A DNA stretch of 5,465 bases from an uncultured Bacilli bacterium (GCA_944332105.1 CALVJI010000074.1:1-5465), one strand, 5' to 3'; positions 1 through 5,394 are shown, counted from the stretch's first letter. Made by a program: numbers and translations. The notes: generated by a model not told the origin, from the sequence alone.

Positions 1-4
1 ATAA

Positions 5-48
5 AAAAACTCTCTAAACCCCTATAAATAGGGGCCTAGGGAGTTTTT
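5..48. terminator. Bidirectional intrinsic terminator
   Basis: A long hairpin: 5-16 pairs with 37-48, then a 2x2 internal loop, then CCCCTA (19-24) pairs with TAGGGG (29-34) around a TAAA loop. The single imperfect pair, T13 with G40, is a U-G wobble in plus-strand RNA but an A-C mismatch in minus-strand RNA. Plus-strand RNA ends in TTTTTAC and minus-strand RNA in TTTTTTTAT, so it can stop transcription both ways. It probably serves a convergent gene to the left of the window and backs up the hairpins downstream of the CotD-like gene. Confidence 0.8.
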
Positions 49-130
49 ACTTCTCAAAAAGTGTTTAAGATGAGATTTTATCACAAAAGTTCATTTTTCA
101 CAACTTTTAGTTATATTTTTTTACTTTAAA

Positions 131-160
131 ATACTGCTAGTTTTTTATGACTAACAGCAT
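131..160 (-). terminator. Possible minus-strand hairpin/terminator
   Basis: An inverted repeat pairs 131-141 with 150-160 around an 8-nt loop. Two positions (133/158 and 137/154) are A-C mismatches on the plus strand but G-U wobbles on the minus strand, so the structure favours minus-strand RNA. The following T run is short (TATTTTAAAG), so it may be a backup terminator or a 3'-end stabilising hairpin rather than a strong terminator. Confidence 0.4.
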
Positions 161-176
161 TTCAAATTTTTTCAAG

Positions 177-206
177 AAAAAAGAAACTACTTAAAGTAAT
201 TTCTTA
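177..206 (-). terminator. Terminator of the CotD-like gene
   Basis: Directly at the stop codon, minus-strand RNA can form a 10-bp stem (181-190 with 196-205) with a 5-nt loop. Pair 187/199 is a U-G wobble on this strand only. The stem runs into TTTCTTTTTTCTTG. It has only two G-C pairs and is therefore weak, but its position and T tract suit an intrinsic terminator. Confidence 0.5.
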
Positions 207-524
207 ACGGCAACAACGGTTTTGATAAACGTTTTCCACTTCATCTACTTCAGAATAGCTATAAACTGGAGTATATGTGTGATTGTATACATGATGATTT
301 ACAACCGTTGTATGATAAGGCATAATGTGTGGAACTTCATAGTTGATCACGCGATGGCATACTTGATTTTGTGGGCATTCACAAATTGGCGGGCAAGCAC
401 ATTCACATGGTGGTGGACATGGTGGCATGCAGTTACAGCTACTCATTTGACCATCATTCATACAAGTAGTACTTTGATAATTCATTTGTAAATTATCTCG
501 TTCACATCCTTTATTTTTTAACAT
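204..524 (-). CDS. CotD-like spore coat protein
   Basis: A small Cys- and His-rich protein of 106 residues, probably a structural component of the spore coat. The key stretch is VPHIMPYHTTVVNHH at residues 64-78. It closely resembles the VPHIxPxHTTxVNH core of Bacillus subtilis CotD as I remember it, so family membership is the best reading. Before it lies a Cys/Pro-rich segment (about residues 30-56) with CxC and CPPxC patterns. The protein has 13 cysteines in all and ends in CCR. There is no signal peptide or membrane segment, as expected for a protein made in the mother cell and assembled on the forespore surface. I chose the ATG at 522-524 because the GAAAGGA ribosome binding site (534-540) directly abuts the upstream ATG at 531-533 but is 9 nt from this one; using the upstream start would add three residues. 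In B. subtilis cotD is transcribed by sigma K with GerE, and a sigma-K-like promoter is visible upstream. It could instead be an unrelated metal-binding Cys-rich protein. Confidence 0.72.
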   Translation of the reverse strand: MLKNKGCERDNLQMNYQSTTCMNDGQMSSCNCMPPCPPPCECACPPICECPQNQVCHRVINYEVPHIMPYHTTVVNHHVYNHTYTPVYSYSEVDEVENVYQNRCCR

Positions 525-533
525 ACTCGTCAT

Positions 534-540
534 TCCTTTC
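534..540 (-). promoter_or_regulatory. RBS that decides the CotD-like start
   Basis: GAAAGGA on the minus strand. It touches the ATG at 531-533 with no spacer, which is too close for normal initiation, and lies 9 nt from the in-frame ATG at 522-524. This favours the downstream start. Confidence 0.6.
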
Positions 541-545
541 TATGG

Positions 546-573
546 TAGCTTATGAAAAAAAATAACCTATGTC
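546..573 (-). promoter_or_regulatory. Putative sigma-K-type promoter for the CotD-like gene
   Basis: Minus strand reads GACA (573-570), then CATAAGCTA (554-546), with 16 nt between the AC and the CATA. This equals the sigma-K pattern AC-N16/17-CATAnnnTA known from Bacillus. Transcription would start near 538-541, giving a very short leader that begins at the ribosome binding site. The match is exact but the consensus is short, so chance is possible. The -35 lies in the loop of the preceding operon's terminator and the spacer spans its 3' arm and T tract. Confidence 0.45.
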
Positions 574-584
574 TAGGCTATTTT
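555..584 (-). terminator. Terminator of the pilin-SRP-repeat protein operon
   Basis: Minus-strand RNA folds AATAGCCTA (582-574) onto TAGGTTATT (569-561) with a GACA loop. The one imperfect pair (578/565) is a G-U wobble on this strand. Two more A-T pairs extend it into an uninterrupted run of eight Ts (562-555). It lies right after the TAA at 586-588 and is the only convincing intrinsic terminator I see in the operon, so it marks its 3' end. Confidence 0.8.
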
Positions 585-585
585 A

Positions 586-2259
586 TTAAGAAATATGGGA
601 AAATTTACTGTTTTTCTTTACATATAAGTAAATACCTATGCCACTTACTAGAAGAAGGATAATTAAGAAAATAGGAAGATGATTTCCTCCTGTTTGAGGA
701 TTTTCGACCACTACTTGACATGACTTATTATATTCATCTTTGGAAACAATATTGCCATCGCGATCATAATAAGTGCCATCTTCTAGGGCTACACAGTAGT
801 TTTTTTGACAAGTTTTTTGATATTCTAAAGCGGTAATTTCAGTGCCATCGCGACCATAATATACATCATCAATGATCTCACAGTAATGTTTTTCTTCATC
901 ACACATAGAAGCATATTCTTCTTGGGTTACTTCTTCGCCATCAATACCAAAATAGGTGCCATCGATGATTTTACAAATATTTATTCCACACTCTTTTTGA
1001 TAGGTTGTTTCATCTACGACTGTACCATCTAAACCGTAACGAGTTCCATCACTTAAAATTGTACATTTATGAACTTTACATTGTTTTTCATATTCTAATT
1101 TAGAAATAAGATTACCATCTGGACCAGAATATGTGCCATCACTATATTCGTAGCATACAGGTTTTTCACATTCTTTTTGATAAGTTAGAGCATCCACTAT
1201 GTTTCCGCTTATACCGTATCTTGTACCATCACTTAAGATTTCACATTTGTGTTCTTTACATTGTTTTTCGTATTCTAGTTCTGAAATAAGATTGCCGTCT
1301 GGACCGGAGAATGTACCATCACTATATTCGTAGCACGCAGGTTTTTCACATTCTTTTTGATAAGTTAGAGCATCCACTATGTTTCCGTTTATACCGTATC
1401 TTGTACCATCACTTAAGATTTCACATTTGTGTTCTTTACATTGTTTTTCGTATTCTAGTTCTGAAATAAGATTGCCGTCTGGACCGGAGAATGTACCATC
1501 ACTATATTCGTAGCACGCAGGTTTTTCACATTCTTTTTGATAAGTTAGAGCATCCACTATGTTTCCGTTTATACCGTATCTTGTACCATCACTTAAGATT
1601 TCACATTTATGTGTTTTACATTGCTTTTCGTATTCTAGTTCTGAAATAAGATTGCCGTCTGGACCAGAAAACGTGCCATCACTATATTCGTAGCATGCAG
1701 GTTTTTCACATTGTTTTTGATATTCTAGCTCCGATATAATGCTACCATCGGGGCCAGAGAATGTGCCGTCACTGTATTTGAAACATGCTGGTTTCTCACA
1801 CTCTTTTTGGTAGGTTAAGGCATCGACTATTCGCCCATTTAATCCATAGTAATTTCCTTGATAAATCGTGCAAGTACGATCTATTTTTTGCCAATTACAT
1901 TGATATCTAATATGACAATCTTCTGCAGCCTCAATCTTTTGGAAAGTAATGCGAGCCATTAAGACATCGCCAGTTAGGGTATCTTTACTTGTTTGAAAAG
2001 TGTATTCATTCTCACCTGTTTGTTCATAATACCAATCATCACCTAATTCAATTTCTTTTAAAATAACATTAGTTAGAGTTAAAACTAAGCGATTCATATT
2101 ATAAGTAATTTCCCCATCTGCTCGGAATGCAAAAGTACATACTTGAAGAGTCGGATCACTAGAGGATTGTTCACAGTTTGAAATATCATTTAATGTTGCC
2201 GCATGAGTAACCGGTAACATAAAGAAAAACATAATTAGAAACATCCATACTTTTTTCAT
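586..2259 (-). CDS. Secreted Cys-rich tandem-repeat surface protein with NPQTG sorting signal
   Basis: A 557-residue exported protein that I cannot assign to a named family. Residues 1-20 form a signal peptide with likely cleavage after THA. Residues 21-125 are a non-repeated domain with four cysteines and a strand-rich pattern, perhaps a beta sandwich. Residues 126-514 hold 13 units of about 30 residues built around Y-x-DG-T-x-x-G-x-DG, then E-Y-x-K-x-C. Each unit has an early and a final cysteine, and the whole protein has 30. Residues 520-525 read NPQTGG, followed by a hydrophobic segment (about 527-547) and KKNSK, the layout of a sortase cell-wall sorting signal with N in place of the usual L. 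The predicted fate is Sec export and attachment to the wall, perhaps as an adhesin or stalk. The ribosome binding site AAAGGAG (2266-2272) abuts the ffh stop codon and sits 6 nt from the ATG, so it is translated from the SRP transcript. Unit lengths do not fit MORN or choline-binding repeats. Confidence 0.85.
   Translation of the reverse strand: MKKVWMFLIMFFFMLPVTHAATLNDISNCEQSSSDPTLQVCTFAFRADGEITYNMNRLVLTLTNVILKEIELGDDWYYEQTGENEYTFQTSKDTLTGDVLMARITFQKIEAAEDCHIRYQCNWQKIDRTCTIYQGNYYGLNGRIVDALTYQKECEKPACFKYSDGTFSGPDGSIISELEYQKQCEKPACYEYSDGTFSGPDGNLISELEYEKQCKTHKCEILSDGTRYGINGNIVDALTYQKECEKPACYEYSDGTFSGPDGNLISELEYEKQCKEHKCEILSDGTRYGINGNIVDALTYQKECEKPACYEYSDGTFSGPDGNLISELEYEKQCKEHKCEILSDGTRYGISGNIVDALTYQKECEKPVCYEYSDGTYSGPDGNLISKLEYEKQCKVHKCTILSDGTRYGLDGTVVDETTYQKECGINICKIIDGTYFGIDGEEVTQEEYASMCDEEKHYCEIIDDVYYGRDGTEITALEYQKTCQKNYCVALEDGTYYDRDGNIVSKDEYNKSCQVVVENPQTGGNHLPIFLIILLLVSGIGIYLYVKKNSKFSHIS
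718..1884 (-). repeat. Array of 13 in-frame ~90-bp coding repeats
   Basis: Encodes residues 126-514 of the surface protein. Two unit types alternate. Type A starts EKPACYEYSDGTFSGPDG and ends ELEYEKQC. Type B starts KEHKCEILSDGTRYGING and ends ALTYQKEC. Together they form a 60-residue, 180-bp super-repeat. Two A units are adjacent at residues 155-214, breaking the alternation. The first unit and the last three (residues 425-514) are divergent edge copies, a pattern typical of arrays that grow by internal duplication. Confidence 0.92.
988..1707 (-). repeat. Four near-identical 180-bp direct repeats
   Basis: Residues 185-424 are four consecutive A+B pairs. Reading the DNA at a 180-bp offset, I find no difference between 1209-1428 and 1389-1608, a stretch longer than one period; the flanking differences are single bases at 1208/1388 and 1429/1609. 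Synonymous positions are identical too, which points to recent duplication or gene conversion rather than selection on protein alone. Confidence 0.9.
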
Positions 2260-2272
2260 AACAAACTCCTTT

Positions 2273-3580
2273 TTAGAACGGTAATTTTAAATTACCATTT
2301 TGCATCATTTTCATCATTTTTTTCATTTCTTCAAATTGTTTTAATAAGCGATTAATTTCTTCCACACTACGGCCTGATCCTTTGGCAATACGTTGTTTTC
2401 GACTGGCTTTTAAGATATCGGGGTGTCTTCTTTCATATGGAGTCATCGATAAGATGATTGCTTCGACATGAGCCATCTGTTTAGGATCAATCTCCACATT
2501 ATTTAAACCCATCTTACGCATACCTGGTAACATTTTTAAAATGTTTTCTAAAGGACCTAGTTTTTTTATTTGTTTTAAGTTCGTTAAAAAATCTTCTAAG
2601 TCATATTTGCCTGATTGCATTTTTTTCATTTGATCTTTGGCTTCATCTTCAGAAATGATACCTTCTACTTTTTCAGCAATTCCCATGATATCGCCCATAT
2701 CCAAAATTCGTTCGGCCATTCTTTCAGGATAAAAAGCGGATAACCCATCTAATTTTTCTGAATCACCAACAAATTTTATTGGAACATTGGTTAGATGTCG
2801 GACAGAAAGAGCAACACCACCTTTGGTATTTCCATCTAATTTGGTTAAGATGCAACCTGTTAATTTTAAAGCATCATTAAAGCCTTCAATCACATGAATA
2901 GCATCTTGTCCCATCATCGCATCAATTACAAGCAAAATTTCATCTGGATGAACAAAGTCACTAATGTCCTGTAACTCTTTCATTAAGTTATCATCGATAT
3001 GTAAACGTCCTGCCGTATCAATGATAATATAATCATTTTTGTTTTCTTTAGCAAATGCAAGAGCATCTTTTACAATATCCACTGGATTTTTCTTGCCTTC
3101 TTCAAAAACAGGAATGTTTAAGCTACTTCCAATCTCTTTTAATTGATCAATAGCTGCGGGACGATAGACATCACAGGCTACGAGTAATGGATGCTTACTT
3201 TCTTTTTTCCGCAAGTAATTCGCTAGTTTGCCGGCAGTTGTTGTTTTACCAGAGCCTTGTAAACCTACTAATAAAAGAATCGTTGGATTTTTTTTCGTTT
3301 CTAAAGGAGCTACTTCACTTCCTAGTAAAGAAATTAATTCATCTTTCACTAGTTTTATGAAAAGTTCATCTGGCTTTAAATTTTTGCCTACTTCCATTCC
3401 TAAAGCTTTTTCTTTAACATTATTTACAAATTCTTTCACTACTTGGTAGTTTACGTCTGCTTCTAGTAAAGCCATTCTAATTTCACGCATGGCTTCATTA
3501 ATATTTTCTTCTGTAATTCGCCCCATGCCGCGAATATTTTTAATTGCTTTACTTAAACGATCTCCCATATATTCAAACAT
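2273..3580 (-). CDS. ffh: Signal recognition particle GTPase Ffh (SRP54)
   Basis: The protein subunit of the bacterial SRP. It binds signal sequences as they leave the ribosome and, with SRP RNA and FtsY, delivers the ribosome to SecYEG. All family marks are present in 435 residues, close to the usual 440-450. They are an N-terminal helical bundle (about 1-95), the P-loop GLQGSGKTTT (106-115), DVYRPAA (137-143), DTAGR (188-192), TKLDG (246-250) and GDSEKLDGL (272-280). The M domain follows from about 325. It has the finger-loop region LGPLENILKMLPGM (341-354), the SRP-RNA-binding helices around ERRHPDILKASRKQRIAKGSG's core (SRKQRIAKGSG, 393-403) and a Met-rich tail (about 419-426). The ribosome binding site AAAGGAG (3588-3594) is 7 nt from the ATG. 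It lies 15 nt after ylxM and 13 nt before the surface-protein gene. SRP RNA is not encoded in this window. Confidence 0.98.
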   Translation of the reverse strand: MFEYMGDRLSKAIKNIRGMGRITEENINEAMREIRMALLEADVNYQVVKEFVNNVKEKALGMEVGKNLKPDELFIKLVKDELISLLGSEVAPLETKKNPTILLLVGLQGSGKTTTAGKLANYLRKKESKHPLLVACDVYRPAAIDQLKEIGSSLNIPVFEEGKKNPVDIVKDALAFAKENKNDYIIIDTAGRLHIDDNLMKELQDISDFVHPDEILLVIDAMMGQDAIHVIEGFNDALKLTGCILTKLDGNTKGGVALSVRHLTNVPIKFVGDSEKLDGLSAFYPERMAERILDMGDIMGIAEKVEGIISEDEAKDQMKKMQSGKYDLEDFLTNLKQIKKLGPLENILKMLPGMRKMGLNNVEIDPKQMAHVEAIILSMTPYERRHPDILKASRKQRIAKGSGRSVEEINRLLKQFEEMKKMMKMMQNGNLKLPF

Positions 3581-3595
3581 AATAAGACTCCTTTC

Positions 3596-3892
3596 CTATT
3601 CTAAGATCTTTTGTATTTCTTGTTTTAATTTTTCTTTTATTGGTTCTTCTATTACTTCTTTAAGTAACTCATTTTTTGCTGAAACTCTTAATTTTTGTTC
3701 ATAATTTTCTAATTTTCTTTCCACAATTTTTACTGTATTATAAACAGCACTTCTTGATATTTTTAAATTTTCCGCAATTTCACTTAATGAAAGATTTTCT
3801 TCATAATATAACGAAAAAATGTTTTGTTCTTTTTTAGTTAATAGCTCAGCATAAATAGTGAATAAAGTATTAAAATATAAAACCTTATTCAT
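3596..3892 (-). CDS. ylxM: YlxM-family SRP-associated helix-turn-helix protein
   Basis: A 98-residue protein of the YlxM/UPF0122 family, which sits beside ffh and ftsY in many Bacillota. YlxM is proposed to modulate SRP function, with an HTH similar to sigma factor region 4. Visible here are LTKKEQNIFSLYYEENLSLS (18-37), the HTH centred on SEIAENLKISRSAVYNTVK (about 37-55) and a charged helical tail (about 56-98) that may form a coiled coil. It contains no cysteine. The start overlaps the end of ftsY by 8 nt. The only Shine-Dalgarno-like sequence, AAGGA at 3904-3908 inside ftsY, is a long 11 nt away, so translation is probably coupled to ftsY termination. Its only in-window role is inferred from family and neighbours, and it could also act on nucleic acids through the HTH. 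Confidence 0.93.
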   Translation of the reverse strand: MNKVLYFNTLFTIYAELLTKKEQNIFSLYYEENLSLSEIAENLKISRSAVYNTVKIVERKLENYEQKLRVSAKNELLKEVIEEPIKEKLKQEIQKILE

Positions 3893-4877
3893 GGCCGATC
3901 ATGTCCTTAAATAGTCCATAGATATACGCTTCAATATCAAAGACTTGTAGGTCGGTCATTTTTTCTCCTAAACCAATGAACTTAACTGGAATGCCGACAC
4001 TTTCTTTAATCGCTAGGACAATACCCCCTTTTGCTGTACCATCAAGTTTGGTTAACACAATACCCGTAATATTGGTAATTTCTTTGAAACTTTCCGCTTG
4101 AACAATGCCGTTTTGACCAGTTGTCGCATCGATCACAAGGAGAGTTTCATGAGGAGCACCGGGAATGATACGGCCAATTACTTTATTCATTTTTTCTAAC
4201 TCTTTCATTAAATTTACTTTGTTTTGTAAACGGCCTGCGGTATCAATTAAAACGATATCGACATTTTCTTTTTTAGCTATTTCTAGGCCATCATAGATTA
4301 CGCCAGATGGATCTGTATTTTCTTTGCCAAAGAATAAAGAATCAGTTTTATCAGCCCATATTTTTAGTTGTGGAACAGCCCCAGCCCGGAAAGTATCCGC
4401 GGCAATCATCATCACTTTTTTTCCTTCTTCATGATATTTATAGGCAAGTTTTGCAATGGTAGTTGTTTTACCTACACCATTTACACCAACCATTAAAATA
4501 ACCGTTGGACCACTTTGTGCCCATTCTATTTTGTCTGATAAGGATTCGTTGTTAACATAAATAATGAATAATTCATCGACGATTACTTCATTTAAATAAT
4601 TGGTATCTGTAATATTCTCTTTTTTTACCCGATCACGGATTCGATCCATAAATTTAAAAACTGTATTTACACCAATATCGGCCATAATAAGTAGATTTTC
4701 TAATTCTTCAAAATATTCTTCATTTACTTTCGTGTATTTAATTCCTAGACGACTTAGATTTGAGACAAATTCTTGACGGGTTTTTTCTAAACCTTTTTCA
4801 TATGTCTCGACACGTTCTTTTTCCTCTTTTGATTCTTTTTTACTGACGATTTTTTTAAATTTATCAAATATTCCCAT
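3885..4877 (-). CDS. ftsY: Signal recognition particle receptor FtsY
   Basis: The SRP receptor GTPase, which docks Ffh-ribosome complexes at the membrane and releases cargo to SecYEG after mutual GTP hydrolysis. The 330 residues begin with a short basic amphipathic segment (about 1-22), typical of Gram-positive FtsY, which lacks the long acidic A domain of E. coli. The NG domain follows: P-loop GVNGVGKTTT (131-140), DTFRAGA (161-167), DTAGRLQNK (212-220), DATTGQN (250-256), TKLDGTAKGG (276-285) and GLGEKMTDLQ (302-311). All catalytic motifs are intact. The ribosome binding site AAAGGAG (4884-4890) lies 6 nt before the ATG and immediately follows the pilin stop codon, so the two genes are tightly linked. 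There is no cysteine in the protein. In many Bacillota ftsY follows smc or rnc; here it follows a pilin-like gene. Confidence 0.98.
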   Translation of the reverse strand: MGIFDKFKKIVSKKESKEEKERVETYEKGLEKTRQEFVSNLSRLGIKYTKVNEEYFEELENLLIMADIGVNTVFKFMDRIRDRVKKENITDTNYLNEVIVDELFIIYVNNESLSDKIEWAQSGPTVILMVGVNGVGKTTTIAKLAYKYHEEGKKVMMIAADTFRAGAVPQLKIWADKTDSLFFGKENTDPSGVIYDGLEIAKKENVDIVLIDTAGRLQNKVNLMKELEKMNKVIGRIIPGAPHETLLVIDATTGQNGIVQAESFKEITNITGIVLTKLDGTAKGGIVLAIKESVGIPVKFIGLGEKMTDLQVFDIEAYIYGLFKDMIGHE

Positions 4878-4891
4878 ACGATTCTCCTTTT

Positions 4892-5284
4892 TTAATAACT
4901 ACATGTGTTTTCTGGTACATAAGAAAGTAACTCACCAATACTATCGCGATAGACAATAATCGTTTTATTTTCATCACATAAGCTATTGTTATTTTCAAAT
5001 GTTTTTGATGATACTAATTCTCTAACTGTTACTCTTTCATAACAATCACTGTTCGTAGGACTAGCTGGATTAAAAGTACTTGGACAACTTTCTAAATATA
5101 CTTTTTCAGCTATAACATAGGTTACAGCAGCATCCCCTAAGCCTTTAATTTGTTCTTGCAATAGCTCATCTTGTGATTTAGACATAATACTCATTACTGC
5201 AGTTCCGGCTAAAGTTGCTAGAATTCCTAAAATAATAATAACAGCCATTAACTCAACTAACGTAAACCCCTTTTTGGACATCAT
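4892..5284 (-). CDS. Type IV pilin-like / pseudopilin protein
   Basis: About 130 residues with a class III leader, MMSKKG|FTLVELMAV. A prepilin peptidase would cut between G6 and F7, and E11 is the conserved Glu at mature position 5. The following hydrophobic helix (about 7-30) anchors the protein in the membrane or packs in a pilus core. The small globular part has four cysteines (67, 81, 103, 128), enough for two disulfides, and a VTVRELV segment like those of many Bacillota pilin-like proteins. It may belong to a ComGC-like competence pseudopilus, a type IV pilus or a type II-like system. No ATPase, membrane platform or peptidase gene is present here, so its machine is unknown. The longest frame starts at a GTG (5291-5293) lying inside the ribosome binding site; I prefer the ATG at 5282-5284, with the next ATG (5279-5281) also possible. 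It is first in the operon and ends 14 nt before ftsY. Confidence 0.88.
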   Translation of the reverse strand: MMSKKGFTLVELMAVIIILGILATLAGTAVMSIMSKSQDELLQEQIKGLGDAAVTYVIAEKVYLESCPSTFNPASPTNSDCYERVTVRELVSSKTFENNNSLCDENKTIIVYRDSIGELLSYVPENTCSY

Positions 5285-5288
5285 AAGC

Positions 5289-5295
5289 ATCACCT
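5289..5295 (-). promoter_or_regulatory. RBS that decides the pilin start
   Basis: AGGTGAT on the minus strand is a 7-base match to the 16S anti-Shine-Dalgarno end (complement ATCACCT). The GTG that opens the longest frame is part of this element and cannot sensibly be used. The ATG at 5284 lies 4 nt beyond it and the ATG at 5281 lies 7 nt beyond it. Confidence 0.6.
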
Positions 5296-5301
5296 ACTAA
5301 G

Positions 5302-5330
5302 AGTCTAACATAAAAACTGGACAAATTCAA
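5302..5330 (-). promoter_or_regulatory. Sigma-A-type promoter of the pilin-SRP operon
   Basis: Minus strand: TTGAAT (5330-5325), 17-nt spacer, TAGACT (5307-5302), with TGT before the -10 making an extended TGn element. The hexamers match consensus at 4-5 of 6 positions. Transcription should start near 5295-5298, giving a leader of only about 11-14 nt before the pilin start. Confidence 0.6.
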
Positions 5331-5346
5331 TTTTTTGCGCTATAAT
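5318..5346 (+). promoter_or_regulatory. Sigma-A-type promoter of the RNase J gene
   Basis: TGGACA (5318-5323), 17-nt spacer, TATAAT (5341-5346): five of six and six of six consensus matches at ideal spacing. The start should fall near 5353, leaving a T-rich leader of about 42 nt before the ATG at 5395. Confidence 0.8.
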
Positions 5347-5394
5347 TTTTGAAGCGAAACAACTTTATTTTTTTATTTTTTGAAAGGAGATTTT

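Larger units (their letters stand above)
555..5330 (-). other. Five-gene operon: pilin-ftsY-ylxM-ffh-surface repeat protein
   Basis: The genes share a strand with junctions of 14 nt, an 8-nt overlap, 15 nt and 13 nt. Three of the downstream ribosome binding sites abut or closely follow the preceding stop codon. The only clear promoter is at 5302-5330 and the first strong terminator is at 555-584. Co-transcription is inferred from this layout; weak internal promoters inside coding sequence cannot be excluded. Confidence 0.75.

Noticed and set aside
85..108. Inverted repeat AAAAGTT / AACTTTT as a further terminator
   Set aside because: Seven mostly A-T pairs around a 10-nt loop are too weak to separate from chance in such AT-rich sequence.
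222..491. An 89-codon plus-strand open frame opposite the CotD-like gene
   Set aside because: Its product is Trp-rich and lacks any family pattern. The minus frame has a ribosome binding site, a terminator and CotD-like motifs.
988..1707. Regular direct repeats as a CRISPR array or intergenic satellite
   Set aside because: The period is 180 bp with no variable spacers. The repeats stay in one open frame with coherent protein units and are coding.
718..1884. MORN or choline/cell-wall-binding repeats
   Set aside because: The Tyr/Gly/DG pattern is superficially similar, but the unit is about 30 residues rather than 20-23, lacks the aromatic spacing of those families and is framed by cysteines.
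3228..3704. Two plus-strand open frames of about 70 codons over ffh and ylxM
   Set aside because: They lie antisense to well-supported genes, have no convincing ribosome binding sites and read as mirror images of conserved coding sequence.
586..5284. Possible use of TGA as a Trp codon, as in Mycoplasma-like relatives, since no gene here ends in TGA
   Set aside because: Trp residues checked in FtsY and the repeat protein are all TGG, and six genes are too few for the lack of TGA stops to mean anything.
5294..5394. An SRP RNA or riboswitch in the divergent gap
   Set aside because: The 101 bp are fully accounted for by two promoters and a T-rich leader; I see no SRP RNA tetraloop helix or riboswitch-like structure.
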